A stretch of 64,000 bases of DNA from NCBI GenBank assembly GCA_021781795.1, contig JAJXWA010000001.1:124001-188000 (forward strand), written 5' to 3'. The notes under the pieces are model-generated. The model was not told the DNA's origin. It ran no database searches and saw nothing but the letters and a program-made list of their open reading frames with translations. This stretch comes from Acidobacteriota bacterium (GTDB lineage Bacteria > Acidobacteriota > Terriglobia > Terriglobales > Acidobacteriaceae). The translations under genes and the position numbers were made by a program. Positions 8,560-19,678 of this stretch are shown one piece after another (position 1 is the first letter of the stretch; each line of letters starts with the position of its first letter).

Positions 8560-8654
8560 AGCCGGTTGAATGCTCCTTCGAGCGCGTGCGGCGCGCGGTA
8601 CTTCAAGCCTAGCGCGAGTTGGTGGGCTGTGTCACGGATTGCAGGGCCGCCTGG

Positions 8655-10307
8655 CTAGGCGGGCGGCGGCTGCGGCGGTTTGGAGCCCGGCACATAGGCG
8701 GGCCGGCGCGGCTGAAGCTGCGGCGAGGGTGTGGGCTCGGCGGGGGCTTCGTCCACCATTTTGCGGGTGAGATCAAAGCTGCCCATGCGGCCGCCCTCTT
8801 CGCTTTCGACGACGACGCGCAGATCCTGCGCCTTGCGCGGGAAGTGAACGCTGATGGACATGGGCGTGATGAGGCTGGCGCGCTCTTCGGCGCTCTGGAG
8901 CGGAGTGACTACACGGACATGCAGGATGCGCGAGGCGAGAACCTGGCCATCCTGTTTTCTGCTGACGGCTTCGAGCAACATGCTGGCAGCGCTTTTTCCG
9001 TCGCCGGTGGCGAGCCAGGGCAGGTTCTTGTCCTTCAACTGAACGATCATATCCACGGTGTCCGTGTCCGGATGACGTACCACGGAGCGGAGGCCGATAT
9101 GAAGCGCGGTGAACGGGACCGAGGAGACCGAGGCTTCATCGATGTTGGTCATGGCCTGGAGGCGTGGGTCGGTGTTGATGTGCGGGTCGGGCGCGAAGTA
9201 GCCGGCCTTGGTGACGACGCGGTAGTCACGGTTGTTGACGGTGACGCGGATGCGCTGGAATCTTCCGTTGTCGCGGACTTCAGTGGGTTGGTAGGTGAGG
9301 GTGTAGTACTCCGAGCCGAGTTGCTCGGAGCGGCCGATGAGGTGATCGAGATCGTTGCGGTTGAAGTAGAGCTTGCCGCCGGTGGCGTTGGCGAATAGGC
9401 CGAAGTTGATGTTTCCGCCGAAGGGGTCGTCTTCGCCAAGATCAATAGCCGCATCCATGCTGCTCATGGAAATTGCGGCGCGATTGACCTGCAGACCCGG
9501 ATAGATGACGTAGAGGCTGATGCGCGAGTCGACCAGCATGTTGGTGGTCTGGTGGGCGTATTCGCGCAGGGCCTGAATGTCCGCTGGAGAGAGCTCAGGG
9601 GAGACATAGAGATAGACTCCAGGACCGCCGTGACCGACCCAGATGACGTTCTTGCGGCCTGGAACGCCGCGGTTTTGCAGGGCAATCTGCTGCAGCGCGT
9701 CAATGGACTGGGAGAAGCGGTCCCAGACGAACATGGCGTTCATTTCTTCGAAGGGCAGAGCTGCGGGGAGATGATCGAGGGCATTGACGAGGTCGGCGCG
9801 ATTGCGGGTATAGCCCTGCAGCATTTCCAGCGATGAGTCGCGGATGACGAGCAGCTCGGCGGGGGCGGCCAGCTGTTCGGGCTGCTCCATGAGGAAGCGG
9901 CGGGCCTCGTAGCGGATGTAGGCGAAGTCCTGGAAGCGGGTGTTCAGCTGGTCGAGGACGATGATGTTGACGGGAGCCTTACCGTCCGGGTTCTCATCGC
10001 TGGCGCCGGGGCCCAGGACGTGGACCTGAGGCGCCTCGAAGGAGAAGATGCGCTGCGGTTTCTTATCCTGCGTGATGTGAAAGTCGTCCTTTGTCAGGCC
10101 GGTGAGGACGGGGTTGCCCTTTTTGTCGAGGACGGTGACATCGAGGAAGACCAGCGAAGTGGTGACGCGGAAGGTGGGCACGGGCGGCTGGTTCTGCGAC
10201 TGACTGAGCTGATTCTGCCCGCCTGCCTGGTTCTGGGCGATGAGGGCGGCGGGAGCGAAGATTGCCAACGAGCAGGCAAAGAGCTTGAAGGGGAGCAGAC
10301 GGCGCAT
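8655..10307 (-). CDS. Secreted VWFA-related protein of acidobacterial type
   Basis: A 550-residue protein with a Sec signal peptide (residues 1-24, ending ALIAQ), a Gln-rich linker, then a region FRVTTSLVFLDVTVLDKKGNPV leading into TKDDFHITQDKKPQ, the opening typical of the acidobacterial VWFA-related family. A VWA-like core follows, with NIIVLDQLNTRFQD in place of a canonical DxSxS, then a C-terminal beta-rich domain and a Pro-rich tail. These proteins are abundant in Acidobacteria and have no established function. The start ATG follows AGAGAAG. It is divergent from the cyclic-nucleotide-binding gene, with a CRP-like site between them. Confidence 0.85.
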   Translation of the reverse strand: MRRLLPFKLFACSLAIFAPAALIAQNQAGGQNQLSQSQNQPPVPTFRVTTSLVFLDVTVLDKKGNPVLTGLTKDDFHITQDKKPQRIFSFEAPQVHVLGPGASDENPDGKAPVNIIVLDQLNTRFQDFAYIRYEARRFLMEQPEQLAAPAELLVIRDSSLEMLQGYTRNRADLVNALDHLPAALPFEEMNAMFVWDRFSQSIDALQQIALQNRGVPGRKNVIWVGHGGPGVYLYVSPELSPADIQALREYAHQTTNMLVDSRISLYVIYPGLQVNRAAISMSSMDAAIDLGEDDPFGGNINFGLFANATGGKLYFNRNDLDHLIGRSEQLGSEYYTLTYQPTEVRDNGRFQRIRVTVNNRDYRVVTKAGYFAPDPHINTDPRLQAMTNIDEASVSSVPFTALHIGLRSVVRHPDTDTVDMIVQLKDKNLPWLATGDGKSAASMLLEAVSRKQDGQVLASRILHVRVVTPLQSAEERASLITPMSISVHFPRKAQDLRVVVESEEGGRMGSFDLTRKMVDEAPAEPTPSPQLQPRRPAYVPGSKPPQPPPA

Positions 10308-10396
10308 GATCTTCTCTCTTTGGGTGAGGACGACGGAAGCCTAGAGAGGAGATTCCGGGGTTGGAGGAAAGGTTGTCCTGCGGTTGCACAGAATTG

Positions 10397-10412
10397 CGTG
10401 ACGCACATCACA
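10397..10412. promoter_or_regulatory. CRP-like operator in a divergent promoter region
   Basis: CGTGA-CGCACA-TCACA matches the CRP consensus TGTGA-N6-TCACA at 9 of 10 specified positions. It lies 90 bases from the VWFA start and 95 from the start of the cyclic-nucleotide-binding gene, so it could control either. An overlapping odd palindrome TGCGTGACGCA covers 10395-10405. Confidence 0.55.
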
Positions 10413-10506
10413 TTCTGCCGAATGACTGCGATGGGACGATAGGAGTGTGAGCAGTCGAGTGAGTCATATATCGTTCTTTTTCCATACTGGTCACGGAGAT
10501 ACACAG

Positions 10507-10929
10507 GTGAAACTGGACTCGTCTGCTTTTGTCGCTGAAAAGGAACTCTTCGATGCGTTGGCCAAGCGGTCCCAGATCGTGGATTGCGCGGAGGATCGCG
10601 TGCTGTTTCGGCAAGGTGAACCGCCTCAGGGGCTATACCTTCTGCGCAACGGCTATGCGTTGATGACAATGGAGTCGCCGACGGGCGATGTGGTGTTGTG
10701 TTCAACGGCGGGGGCTGGTTCGCTGCTGGGGCTGCCGGGCCTGATTGGCAATGAACCTTACTCGTTGAGCGCCAAGGCTCTCAAAGGGGCCGAGGTGGGA
10801 TTTCTTACGAAGGAAGAGTTCTCACAACTGATGCTGACCGAGCCTGCGCTCTCGCTGAAGGTGCTGCGCGTGCTGGCGGCTGAGGTGCGCACTGCGCGGC
10901 TTGCCGTGACCAACCAGCCGGCGGGATGA
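10507..10929 (+). CDS. Cyclic nucleotide-binding domain protein (Crp-type sensor domain only)
   Basis: A 140-residue protein made of one cupin-like cNMP-binding domain: FDALAKRSQIVDCAEDRVLF, GEPPQGLYLLRNGYA and the later GSLLGLPGLIGNEPYS replace the FGE...RAA phosphate cassette, so it need not bind cAMP. The helical end (FLTKEEFSQLML...) resembles the Crp C-helix, but the DNA-binding HTH is absent; the frame stops at TGA. The GTG at 10507 has GGAG eight bases upstream and is preferred to an in-frame GTG at 10447. It lies 30 bases before recG. Likely a sensor or partner protein rather than a transcription factor. Confidence 0.75.
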   Translation: MKLDSSAFVAEKELFDALAKRSQIVDCAEDRVLFRQGEPPQGLYLLRNGYALMTMESPTGDVVLCSTAGAGSLLGLPGLIGNEPYSLSAKALKGAEVGFLTKEEFSQLMLTEPALSLKVLRVLAAEVRTARLAVTNQPAG

Positions 10930-10959
10930 CGCGCTGCCGGATGCGATAGCATCCATGAT

Positions 10960-13254
<2,295 letters not shown>

Positions 13255-13306
13255 GCGAGGATGGGCCGGGAGCGGATGGGTTGCAGAGGCCGTGTGCGAA
13301 CTACCC

Positions 13307-13345
13307 GCCCCATCCAGATCAGTTGGTTCCCGGTCTGGATGGGGC
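13307..13345. terminator. Bidirectional terminator-like hairpin after recG
   Basis: GCCCCATCCAGA (13307-13318) pairs perfectly with TCTGGATGGGGC (13334-13345), a 12-bp stem with a 15-base loop. It lies between the convergent ends of recG and the DUF2062 gene. No U-tract follows on either side. Confidence 0.6.
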
Positions 13346-13402
13346 AAAGGTGGCCCTTGTTTAAGGCGTACTGTATCTAGTTTTAGTTATGTAACTCGGG
13401 GC

Positions 13403-13864
13403 TCAGTCGCCGGTCTGGGGCGAGAGAACCGGAATGCGTCGCAACACGAGAGTTAAGACAAGAGTGAGCAGAGCCACAGCCGGGGCTGCGAAGACGAGCC
13501 ACGCGCCGAGGGCGTGGGCGGCCAGGCTGCCCGAAGCGAAGACGAGCTTCATGGGCGCTTGCTGAAGCGAAGCGGTGAACGACGGCGCCGCAGACATGCC
13601 GAAGATGCGGCCGCCCAGACGGACGAACGGCAGGATCAGGGCTAGCTGAAGCGGCATGGCGGCATAGTTGGCCGCCTGCATGGCCGGAAGATTGAGCCGC
13701 AGCGCGAGCGCAAGCAGAAGGCAGAGAGCCGTAGGAATGCCGATCAGTGGCAGGCATCCAATCGCGAATCCAAGCGCAAGGGTCAGGGCGAGCCGTTGAG
13801 GGGAGATCCCCTGCATAAGCCAGCCCTTCACGCGATTCTCGAAATTGATGCTCCATCGGTTCAT
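13403..13864 (-). CDS. DUF2062 membrane protein
   Basis: A 153-residue integral membrane protein of the DUF2062 family. It shows the family opening SPQRLALTLALGFAIGCLPLIG, then ANYAAMPLQLALILPFVRLGG and a final hydrophobic segment, giving about three to four transmembrane helices. The function of the family is not known. The frame is open from a GTG at 13876, but the ATG at 13864 follows GAAGGAA and is preferred. A parallel open frame shifted by one base is a shadow. Upstream, 13865-14065 contains no gene. Confidence 0.8.
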   Translation of the reverse strand: MNRWSINFENRVKGWLMQGISPQRLALTLALGFAIGCLPLIGIPTALCLLLALALRLNLPAMQAANYAAMPLQLALILPFVRLGGRIFGMSAAPSFTASLQQAPMKLVFASGSLAAHALGAWLVFAAPAVALLTLVLTLVLRRIPVLSPQTGD

Positions 13865-14065
13865 CGTTTCCTTCACCTTACCGGTACGAGTTCTATCGGC
13901 AGGTGGATCTCATTTGAAAATCCAGTGAAAGTACCAAATCCAGCAACTGAGGGGAGCATAGTTCCGATTGGGGAGAAAAGCATTCCCACGATGGGCGCAA
14001 AAGGACCCCCTGAAAGTGGTATGTTCCCCAGTTCAGAAATGGGCAGGCGGAGCGGAAAGGCGTCG

Positions 14066-14731
14066 TTAACGGCGGAGCAGACCTCTGGCGCGGAGGGCGG
14101 CGAGCACCTGCTCGACCTTCCAGTCGAGGGCTTCGGCTCCGTCCAGGCTGATGTCGGCGTGAGCAACCGAGGGGCGCACGTAGCGCAGGCCGGCGGGGCG
14201 CACCGTGGCGTCATACTGCCGGCGAACGGAGTCGGCGGTGCGGCCGCGCTCCTCGGTGTCGCGGCGCAGGCGGCGGTCAAAGCAGAGGGCGTCCGGGGTA
14301 TCGACGAAGACGCGCAGGTGATAGAGCGGGAGCAGCTCCTGAAAGTAGAGGGCGAAGAGGCCTTCCACGAGCAGGAAAGCGCCGGGCTGGACGGTCTCCG
14401 TCGCGCCTTGAATGCGGATGTGATGGGAGAAGTCGTAGAGCGGGCGCTCGATGGCGCGACCGCGGGCGAGTTCGGCGACGTGCTGCGCCAGGAGCGGACT
14501 CTCAATCATGGCCGGGTCATCGAAGTTCTGGAGGGGGCGCTGCGATGCGGGGAGGTGGCTCAGGTCGCGGTAGTAGTTGTCGAGCGGGAAGGTCGCGCCG
14601 TCGAGGGTACGGGCCAGCTCCGCGGCGAGCGTAGATTTGCCGGAGCCAGAGGCCCCGGCGATGCCCATCACGACGGGAGGAAAAGGCAGACGCACAACAA
14701 CCGGCTCCATTGAGGGATGGTGCGAGGTCAA
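14066..14731 (-). CDS. udk: Uridine kinase
   Basis: Phosphorylates uridine and cytidine to UMP and CMP in pyrimidine salvage. The 221 residues include the P-loop GASGSGKST (near residue 26), FPLDNYYRDLSHLP (substrate aspartate), FDDPAMIES, YDFSHHIR and EGLFALY, all typical of the udk/PRK family. The first codon appears to be TTG at 14731, overlapping the purine nucleoside phosphorylase stop as TTGA, which implies translational coupling; the ATG at 14710 is an alternative start without a ribosome-binding site. Confidence 0.88.
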   Translation of the reverse strand: MTSHHPSMEPVVVRLPFPPVVMGIAGASGSGKSTLAAELARTLDGATFPLDNYYRDLSHLPASQRPLQNFDDPAMIESPLLAQHVAELARGRAIERPLYDFSHHIRIQGATETVQPGAFLLVEGLFALYFQELLPLYHLRVFVDTPDALCFDRRLRRDTEERGRTADSVRRQYDATVRPAGLRYVRPSVAHADISLDGAEALDWKVEQVLAALRARGLLRR

Positions 14732-15609
14732 AGGTTCGCTTCCAGAAGAGCGGTGATGCCGGGAGCAAGCTGCTCCAAGAGGCGGCGCAGGCGGGAGCGC
14801 ACAAGCTGGCCGGTCTTGAAGACCTCTTCATGGCTGAGGGGTGTGGAACTGAGGCCGGCGGCCTGGTTGGTGACGCAGGAGATGGCGAGGACCTCCATGC
14901 CCATGTGGCGGGCGACGATGGTCTCAGGGACTGTGGACATGCCGACGAGCGTTGCGCCGAGCGTGCGGAAGGCGCGAATCTCGGCGGGGGTTTCGAAGCT
15001 GGGTCCGCTGACGGCGACGTAGACGCCCTCGCTCAGGTCAAAGCCTTCGGTGTTGGCGATGTCTTTGGCGAGGCCGCGAATCCATGGCGAGTAGGGCTCG
15101 GACATATCGAAGAAGCGGAGACCGGCGCGGGGCCTCACGGCGAAGCGCGGCTCGTTGGGGCCAACGGCTGGGTTCCAGCCCATCATGTTGATGTGATCGG
15201 TGAGCAGGACCAGCTCGCCGAGCCGGTAGTCGGGCGAGATGGCGCCGGCGGCGTTGGTGAGCACTACGGCGCCAAGGCCCATGGCTCCGAGCACGCGCAG
15301 CGGAAAGGTGACCTGCTGGGGCGTGTAGCCCTCGTAGAAATGAACGCGGCCCTGCATGACGAGCACGGGAGCGCCGCCCATGCTGCCGGCGATGATGCGG
15401 CCGGTATGGCCCTCGACGGTGGATTGAGGGAAGTGGGGAATCTCGCTGTAGGGAATCAGAACGGGATCCGCGATGCCCTCGGCCGCGTCGCCAAGCCCGG
15501 AGCCGAGAATCATGCCGACGCGCGGGCGAAAGGTGCCCAGCTTGCTGCGCAGGTAGGACGCTGCCTCCTGCACCTGGTCAAAGTAGCTCATGGGTTTGGC
15601 CGTATCCAT
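14728..15609 (-). CDS. punA: Purine nucleoside phosphorylase
   Basis: Cleaves inosine and guanosine with phosphate to base and ribose-1-phosphate. The trimeric PNP family pattern is complete in 293 residues: GMILGSGLGD (phosphate), GRVHFYEGY, TNAAGAI, VSGPSFETPAEIR, GMSTVPE and the purine-site VTNQAAG, where the Asn favours 6-oxopurines. It overlaps the uridine kinase gene downstream. With cdd, deoA and nupC close by on the same strand it forms part of a nucleoside-salvage neighbourhood. Confidence 0.93.
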   Translation of the reverse strand: MDTAKPMSYFDQVQEAASYLRSKLGTFRPRVGMILGSGLGDAAEGIADPVLIPYSEIPHFPQSTVEGHTGRIIAGSMGGAPVLVMQGRVHFYEGYTPQQVTFPLRVLGAMGLGAVVLTNAAGAISPDYRLGELVLLTDHINMMGWNPAVGPNEPRFAVRPRAGLRFFDMSEPYSPWIRGLAKDIANTEGFDLSEGVYVAVSGPSFETPAEIRAFRTLGATLVGMSTVPETIVARHMGMEVLAISCVTNQAAGLSSTPLSHEEVFKTGQLVRSRLRRLLEQLAPGITALLEANL

Positions 15610-15712
15610 TCTTTCGAGATTTTACAGGGTGGGAAGGCGTGGCATCGTGCCACCTTTGTGCAGGGTGAGAGGATGGAATTAACGACAACGGAATGAAGAG
15701 GCAGACGGCGCA

Positions 15713-16006
15713 ATGAAGCAGATTGTAGCGATTATCTTCGGGCTAGGACTGATTGGCAACGCGCTCTTGTTTGTGCCGCAGGCGCTGGCGGTGTGGCGCA
15801 AGAAGAGCAGCGAGGGCATCTCACTGGTCACGTTTGGCGGGTTCAACATTTTGCAGGCGCTGGGCGTGGTGCATGGGCTGTATCAGAACGACTGGTCGCT
15901 GGTAATCGGGCTGGGAGCGAGTTTTGTCACATGCGGGACGGTGACCGGACTTACGATCCTGTATCGCGGGCGGGAGCGGAAACTCGCGAAGCAGGCTGCC
16001 GGCTGA
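15713..16006 (+). CDS. SemiSWEET-like PQ-loop membrane protein
   Basis: A 97-residue protein with three hydrophobic segments and the PQ-loop motif LFVPQALAVWRKKSSEGIS at residues 19-37, the hallmark of bacterial SemiSWEETs, which dimerise to carry sugars by facilitated diffusion. A second conserved patch, GFNILQALGVVHGLYQNDW, follows. The gene stands alone on the plus strand, and its last 56 bases overlap the end of the convergent MFS gene. Substrate unknown. The ATG at 15713 has no strong ribosome-binding site. Confidence 0.85.
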   Translation: MKQIVAIIFGLGLIGNALLFVPQALAVWRKKSSEGISLVTFGGFNILQALGVVHGLYQNDWSLVIGLGASFVTCGTVTGLTILYRGRERKLAKQAAG

Positions 16007-17270
16007 GCAGCAGCATGAGCCCGGCGGAGAGCGCGAGCATGGCCGCGACGGCATAGAGGCCGCCCGCGTAGCTGCCGGCGCGGTCCTTGAACCAACCGAT
16101 GAGATAGGGGCCGAGGAAGCCGCCGAGGTTGCCGATGGAGTTGATCATCGCAATGCCAGAGGCGGCGCCCGCTCCGGAGAGAAATACAGACGGTATGGCC
16201 CAGAGCGGGCCTTTTGCGGCGCTGATGCCGAGATTGGCGACGGTGAGCGCGAGCAGGATGCCCGCAAGCGCATGGGCGTGGGCCGACCAGAGGAATCCGA
16301 GACTGCCAAGAACACAGGGAACGATGACGTGCCAGGCGCGTTCCTGGGTGCGGTCGGAGTGGCGTGCCCAGAGGACCATGGGAAGAATCGCGACGAGGGC
16401 GGGCGCGCCGGTGGCGAAGCCGATGGCAAGAGGCGTGAGGCCGAAGGGATGCAGGAGCAGCGGCGTCCAGATGCCGAGGGTGTAAAGACCGGCTGATGTG
16501 CCGAGGTAGATGCAGGCGAGGATGATTACGCGCCGGTTGGCGAGCGCGGCGAGAGCGCCGGTGGTGGGTTGCGCGCGGCGGCCTGCGGCGGTGCTTTCGG
16601 CGTCGAGCGCGGTGATGAGCCATGTGCGCTCCTCGGGCTCAAGCCAGCGGGCATCGGTGGGCTTGTCTATGAGGATGCGCAGGACCAAGAGGCCGAGCAC
16701 GATGGCGGGTAGGCCTTCAAGGAGATAGAGCCATTGCCAACTGCTGAGGCCGGCGAAGGTATGCAGCTCAAGGATGGCGCCGGAGATGGGCGAGCCGATG
16801 GCGGTGGAGAGCGGTGCCGCGGTAAGGAATACGGCGGCGGCAAAGGCGCGATGCCGGGCAGGGAACCAGAGGCTGAGATAGAGGATGACGCCGGGAAAGA
16901 AGCCGGCCTCTGCCGCGCCGAGAAGGAAACGCAGCACGTAGAAACTGTGCGGACCCGTGACGAAGGCAGATGCGGCGGAGACCAGTCCCCAGGTAAGCAT
17001 GAGGCGGGCGATCCAGAGGCGCGCGCCGACGCGGTAGAGGATCAAGTTTGAGGGGACTTCAAAAAGAAAGTAGCTGACGAAGAAGAGGCCGCTGCCGAGG
17101 CCGAACATGGCGGATGTGAGGCCGATGGCGCGGTTCATGCCGAGCGCGGCGAAGCCTACGTTGACGCGGTCAAGAAAGCTGACGAAGTAGAGCAGCATCA
17201 CGAAGGGAAGAATGCGGCGGCGCAGCTTGCCGATGACGCGGGCTTCCAGGGTGGGATCGATGGGGTTCAT
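15951..17270 (-). CDS. MFS transporter, anion:cation symporter family (tartrate/phthalate type)
   Basis: A 439-residue carrier with twelve predicted transmembrane segments. The N-terminus LPFVMLLYFVSFLDRVNVGFA and the later LLGAAEAGFFPGVILYLSLWFP are characteristic of the ACS family, which includes the tartrate (TtuB), phthalate and hexuronate carriers. The adjacent upstream gene, 11 bases away on the same strand, encodes a tartrate/D-malate dehydrogenase-like enzyme, so uptake of tartrate, malate or a related hydroxy-acid is the likely job. The end of the gene overlaps the SemiSWEET gene tail to tail. Confidence 0.85.
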   Translation of the reverse strand: MNPIDPTLEARVIGKLRRRILPFVMLLYFVSFLDRVNVGFAALGMNRAIGLTSAMFGLGSGLFFVSYFLFEVPSNLILYRVGARLWIARLMLTWGLVSAASAFVTGPHSFYVLRFLLGAAEAGFFPGVILYLSLWFPARHRAFAAAVFLTAAPLSTAIGSPISGAILELHTFAGLSSWQWLYLLEGLPAIVLGLLVLRILIDKPTDARWLEPEERTWLITALDAESTAAGRRAQPTTGALAALANRRVIILACIYLGTSAGLYTLGIWTPLLLHPFGLTPLAIGFATGAPALVAILPMVLWARHSDRTQERAWHVIVPCVLGSLGFLWSAHAHALAGILLALTVANLGISAAKGPLWAIPSVFLSGAGAASGIAMINSIGNLGGFLGPYLIGWFKDRAGSYAGGLYAVAAMLALSAGLMLLLSRQPASRVSAPARDTGS

Positions 17271-17281
17271 CAGGGCGCGGG

Positions 17282-18373
17282 CTAGGCGTGCGCGGTGTGC
17301 CGCTTTGCTGCGGCTAGCTGCGCGCAGACGGCCTCGGTGACGGCGGCAGTGGTGGCAGTGCCGCCGAGGTCGCGCGTGTGCAGGCTGGGGTTGGCTGTGA
17401 CTTGCTCGATGGCGTGCATGAGCTGCTGAGCGGCGTGTGGTTCTCCAAGATGCTCGAGCATGAGGACGATGGACCAGAAGGTGCCGATGGGGTTGGCGAG
17501 GCCCTTGCCCATGATGTCGAATGCCGATCCGTGAATGGGCTCAAACATGGAAGGCGTGACGCGCTCGGGGTTGAGGTTGGCGGTGGGCGCGATGCCGAGG
17601 CTGCCGGCGAGCGCGGCAGCGAGGTCGCTGAGAATATCGGCGTGGAGATTGGTGGCGACGATGGTGTCGAGCGATGCCGGACGGTTGACCATGCGCGCGG
17701 TGGCGGCGTCGACGAGTTCCTTGTCCCAGGTGACGGCGGGAAATTCGGAGGCGACCTGCGCCGCGATTTCGTCCCACATGACCATGGCGTGACGCTGCGC
17801 GTTGCTCTTGGTGATGACGGTGAGCAGCTTGCGCGGGCGTGACGCGGCGAGGCGGAAGGCAAAGCGGAGGATGCGCTCGACGCCGGCGCGAGTCATGAGG
17901 GAGAGATCGGTGGCGACTTCGAGGGGCTGACCCTGGTGGGCGCGCCCGCCGACGCCGGAGTATTCACCTTCGCTGTTTTCGCGGACGATGACCCAGTCGA
18001 GGTCTTCGGTTCTGCAGTGGCGAAGCGGCGATTCTATGCCGGGCAGGATGCGGGTGGGGCGGATGTTGGCGTACTGGTCGAGGCCCTGGCAGATTTTGAG
18101 GCGCAGTCCCCAGAGGGTGATGTGGTCGGGAATATCGGGGTCACCCGCGGAGCCGAAGAGGATAGCGTCTTTTTTGCGTAGCGCGTCGAGGCCGTCGGCG
18201 GGCATCATGAGGCCATGGCGGCGATAGTAGTCGCCGCCCCAGTCGAAGAGCTCGAAGTCGAAGTGGAGGTCGGGATGCGCGGCGGCGAGAGCTTCGAGGA
18301 CCGTGCGGCCGGCGGGGATGACTTCCTTGCCGATGCCATCGCCGGGCACGAGTGCGATGCGGTGGGTCTTCAT
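17282..18373 (-). CDS. ttuC: Tartrate dehydrogenase/decarboxylase or D-malate dehydrogenase
   Basis: A 363-residue member of the isocitrate/isopropylmalate dehydrogenase family. It begins RIALVPGDGIGKEVIPAG, has FDWGGDYYRRHG and the substrate motif IRPTRILPGIESPL, then VIVRENSEGEYSGVGGR, which is the TtuC/DmlA rather than LeuB pattern, and ends with NLNPERVTPSMFEPIHGSAFDI for NAD binding. NAD-dependent oxidation of tartrate or D-malate is expected. The ATG at 18373 is preceded by GGAGG; the longer open frame to 18730 is an artefact of high G+C. It lies 11 bases before the ACS carrier gene. Confidence 0.87.
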   Translation of the reverse strand: MKTHRIALVPGDGIGKEVIPAGRTVLEALAAAHPDLHFDFELFDWGGDYYRRHGLMMPADGLDALRKKDAILFGSAGDPDIPDHITLWGLRLKICQGLDQYANIRPTRILPGIESPLRHCRTEDLDWVIVRENSEGEYSGVGGRAHQGQPLEVATDLSLMTRAGVERILRFAFRLAASRPRKLLTVITKSNAQRHAMVMWDEIAAQVASEFPAVTWDKELVDAATARMVNRPASLDTIVATNLHADILSDLAAALAGSLGIAPTANLNPERVTPSMFEPIHGSAFDIMGKGLANPIGTFWSIVLMLEHLGEPHAAQQLMHAIEQVTANPSLHTRDLGGTATTAAVTEAVCAQLAAAKRHTAHA

Positions 18374-18411
18374 GCGGCGCCTCCTTCGAGTGGCGATGGG
18401 GACTGCTTCGA

Positions 18412-19644
18412 TTATCCGAGAAAGATGCCGGCGATGGATGCGGAGATGAGGTTGGCCATGGTGCCGGCGAGCATGGCGCGGACGCCGAGCCGGGCGAGGT
18501 CGTTGCGGCGCTCGGGCACCAGCGCACCGATGCCGCCAATTTGCATGCCGATGGAGCCGAGGTTGGCGAAGCCGCACAGAGCAAAAGTGGCGATGGTGAA
18601 CGAGCGGGGAAGCAGCGCGGCTTTCTGCGTGCCGAGTCCAATGTAGGCGATGACCTCGTTGAGCGCCATGCGCGTGCCGAGCAGGTTGCCGATGATGCCG
18701 CAGTCGCGCCAGGGCACGCCGATGAGCCATGCGACGGGCGCGAAGAGGAAGCCGAGAATCTGGCCGAGGCTGCCGGGTACCCAGTGGAAGCCCGCGTGGA
18801 TGTGGACCCAGCTGAGCAGGCTGTCGAGCAGCGCGACGAGCGCGAGAAAGCTGACGAGCATAATAGCCACGTTCATGGCGAGCTTGCCGCCGTCGATGGT
18901 GCCGCGGGCGATGGCGCCGATAAGGTTCTCTTCCTTGTGCTCTTCCTGTTCGGGAATGACGACGCGACCTTCAGTGGCGGGGATGCCGGTCTCGGGCACG
19001 AGCATTTTGGAGATGAGGATGGTGCCGGGCGAGGTCATGATGACGGCGGCGAGCAGATGACGCGCGGCAACGCCCTGCGCGATGTACATGGCCATGATGC
19101 CGCCGGAGACGTGGGCCATGCCGCTGGTCATGATGGTCATGAGCTCACTGCGCGTGGCTCCGGATAGAAATGGGCGGATGGTGAGCGGGGCTTCTGTCTG
19201 GCCCATGAAGATGGAGGCGGCGACGTTCATGCTTTCTGCGCCGGAGATGCGCATGGTCTTGAGCATGATCCAGGCGAGGCCGCGAATGACGATCTGCATG
19301 ACGCCGATGTGATAGAGCACGGCGAAGAACGCAGAGATGAAGATGATGGTAGGCAGCACCTGAAAGGCGAAGATGGAGCCGAGCGATGTGTTGGGCGTGC
19401 CGAGCGCGCCGAAGAGGACTCGGGTGCCTGCCGCGGTGGAGGCGAGCATGCTGTTGACGACATCTCCGGCCCAGGCCATGGCGCGCTGGCCGTAGTCAAA
19501 GCGCAGGACAATGAAGGCGAAGATGAGCTGGAGTCCGATGCCCCATGCGACGGTGCGCCAGCGGATGTGTTTGCGATCCGTGGAGCCGAGCCATGCGGCC
19601 GCAAGAACGGCCAGGATACCAAGCACACCAGTGAAACGATCCAA
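18412..19644 (-). CDS. nupC: Concentrative nucleoside transporter
   Basis: A CNT-family transporter of 410 residues that imports nucleosides with H+ or Na+. Family features are GTPNTSLGSIFAFQVLPTIIF, SAFFAVLYHIGVMQ, MGQTEAPLTIRPFL (the GQTEAP substrate-site motif) and the C-terminal TRMALNEVIAY and CGFANLGSIGMQIGG. It sits between deoA (34 bases upstream) and the tartrate dehydrogenase gene (38 bases downstream), all on one strand. With deoA and cdd it forms an import-and-breakdown set for pyrimidine nucleosides. Confidence 0.94.
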   Translation of the reverse strand: MDRFTGVLGILAVLAAAWLGSTDRKHIRWRTVAWGIGLQLIFAFIVLRFDYGQRAMAWAGDVVNSMLASTAAGTRVLFGALGTPNTSLGSIFAFQVLPTIIFISAFFAVLYHIGVMQIVIRGLAWIMLKTMRISGAESMNVAASIFMGQTEAPLTIRPFLSGATRSELMTIMTSGMAHVSGGIMAMYIAQGVAARHLLAAVIMTSPGTILISKMLVPETGIPATEGRVVIPEQEEHKEENLIGAIARGTIDGGKLAMNVAIMLVSFLALVALLDSLLSWVHIHAGFHWVPGSLGQILGFLFAPVAWLIGVPWRDCGIIGNLLGTRMALNEVIAYIGLGTQKAALLPRSFTIATFALCGFANLGSIGMQIGGIGALVPERRNDLARLGVRAMLAGTMANLISASIAGIFLG

Positions 19645-19678
19645 AAGGCAACTCCTCCTGAACAGCGCGGGTATTTCC

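Noticed and set aside
13873-14043. Minus-strand frame reading GXXG-rich sequence between udk and the DUF2062 gene
   Set aside because: It looks somewhat protein-like but has no start, no ribosome-binding site and no family match; it is probably an extension of an antisense frame.
18374-18730. Upstream extension of the tartrate dehydrogenase frame
   Set aside because: The sequence before residue MKTHRIALVPGDG is Arg/His-rich shadow of nupC, and a GGAGG sits right before the ATG at 18373.
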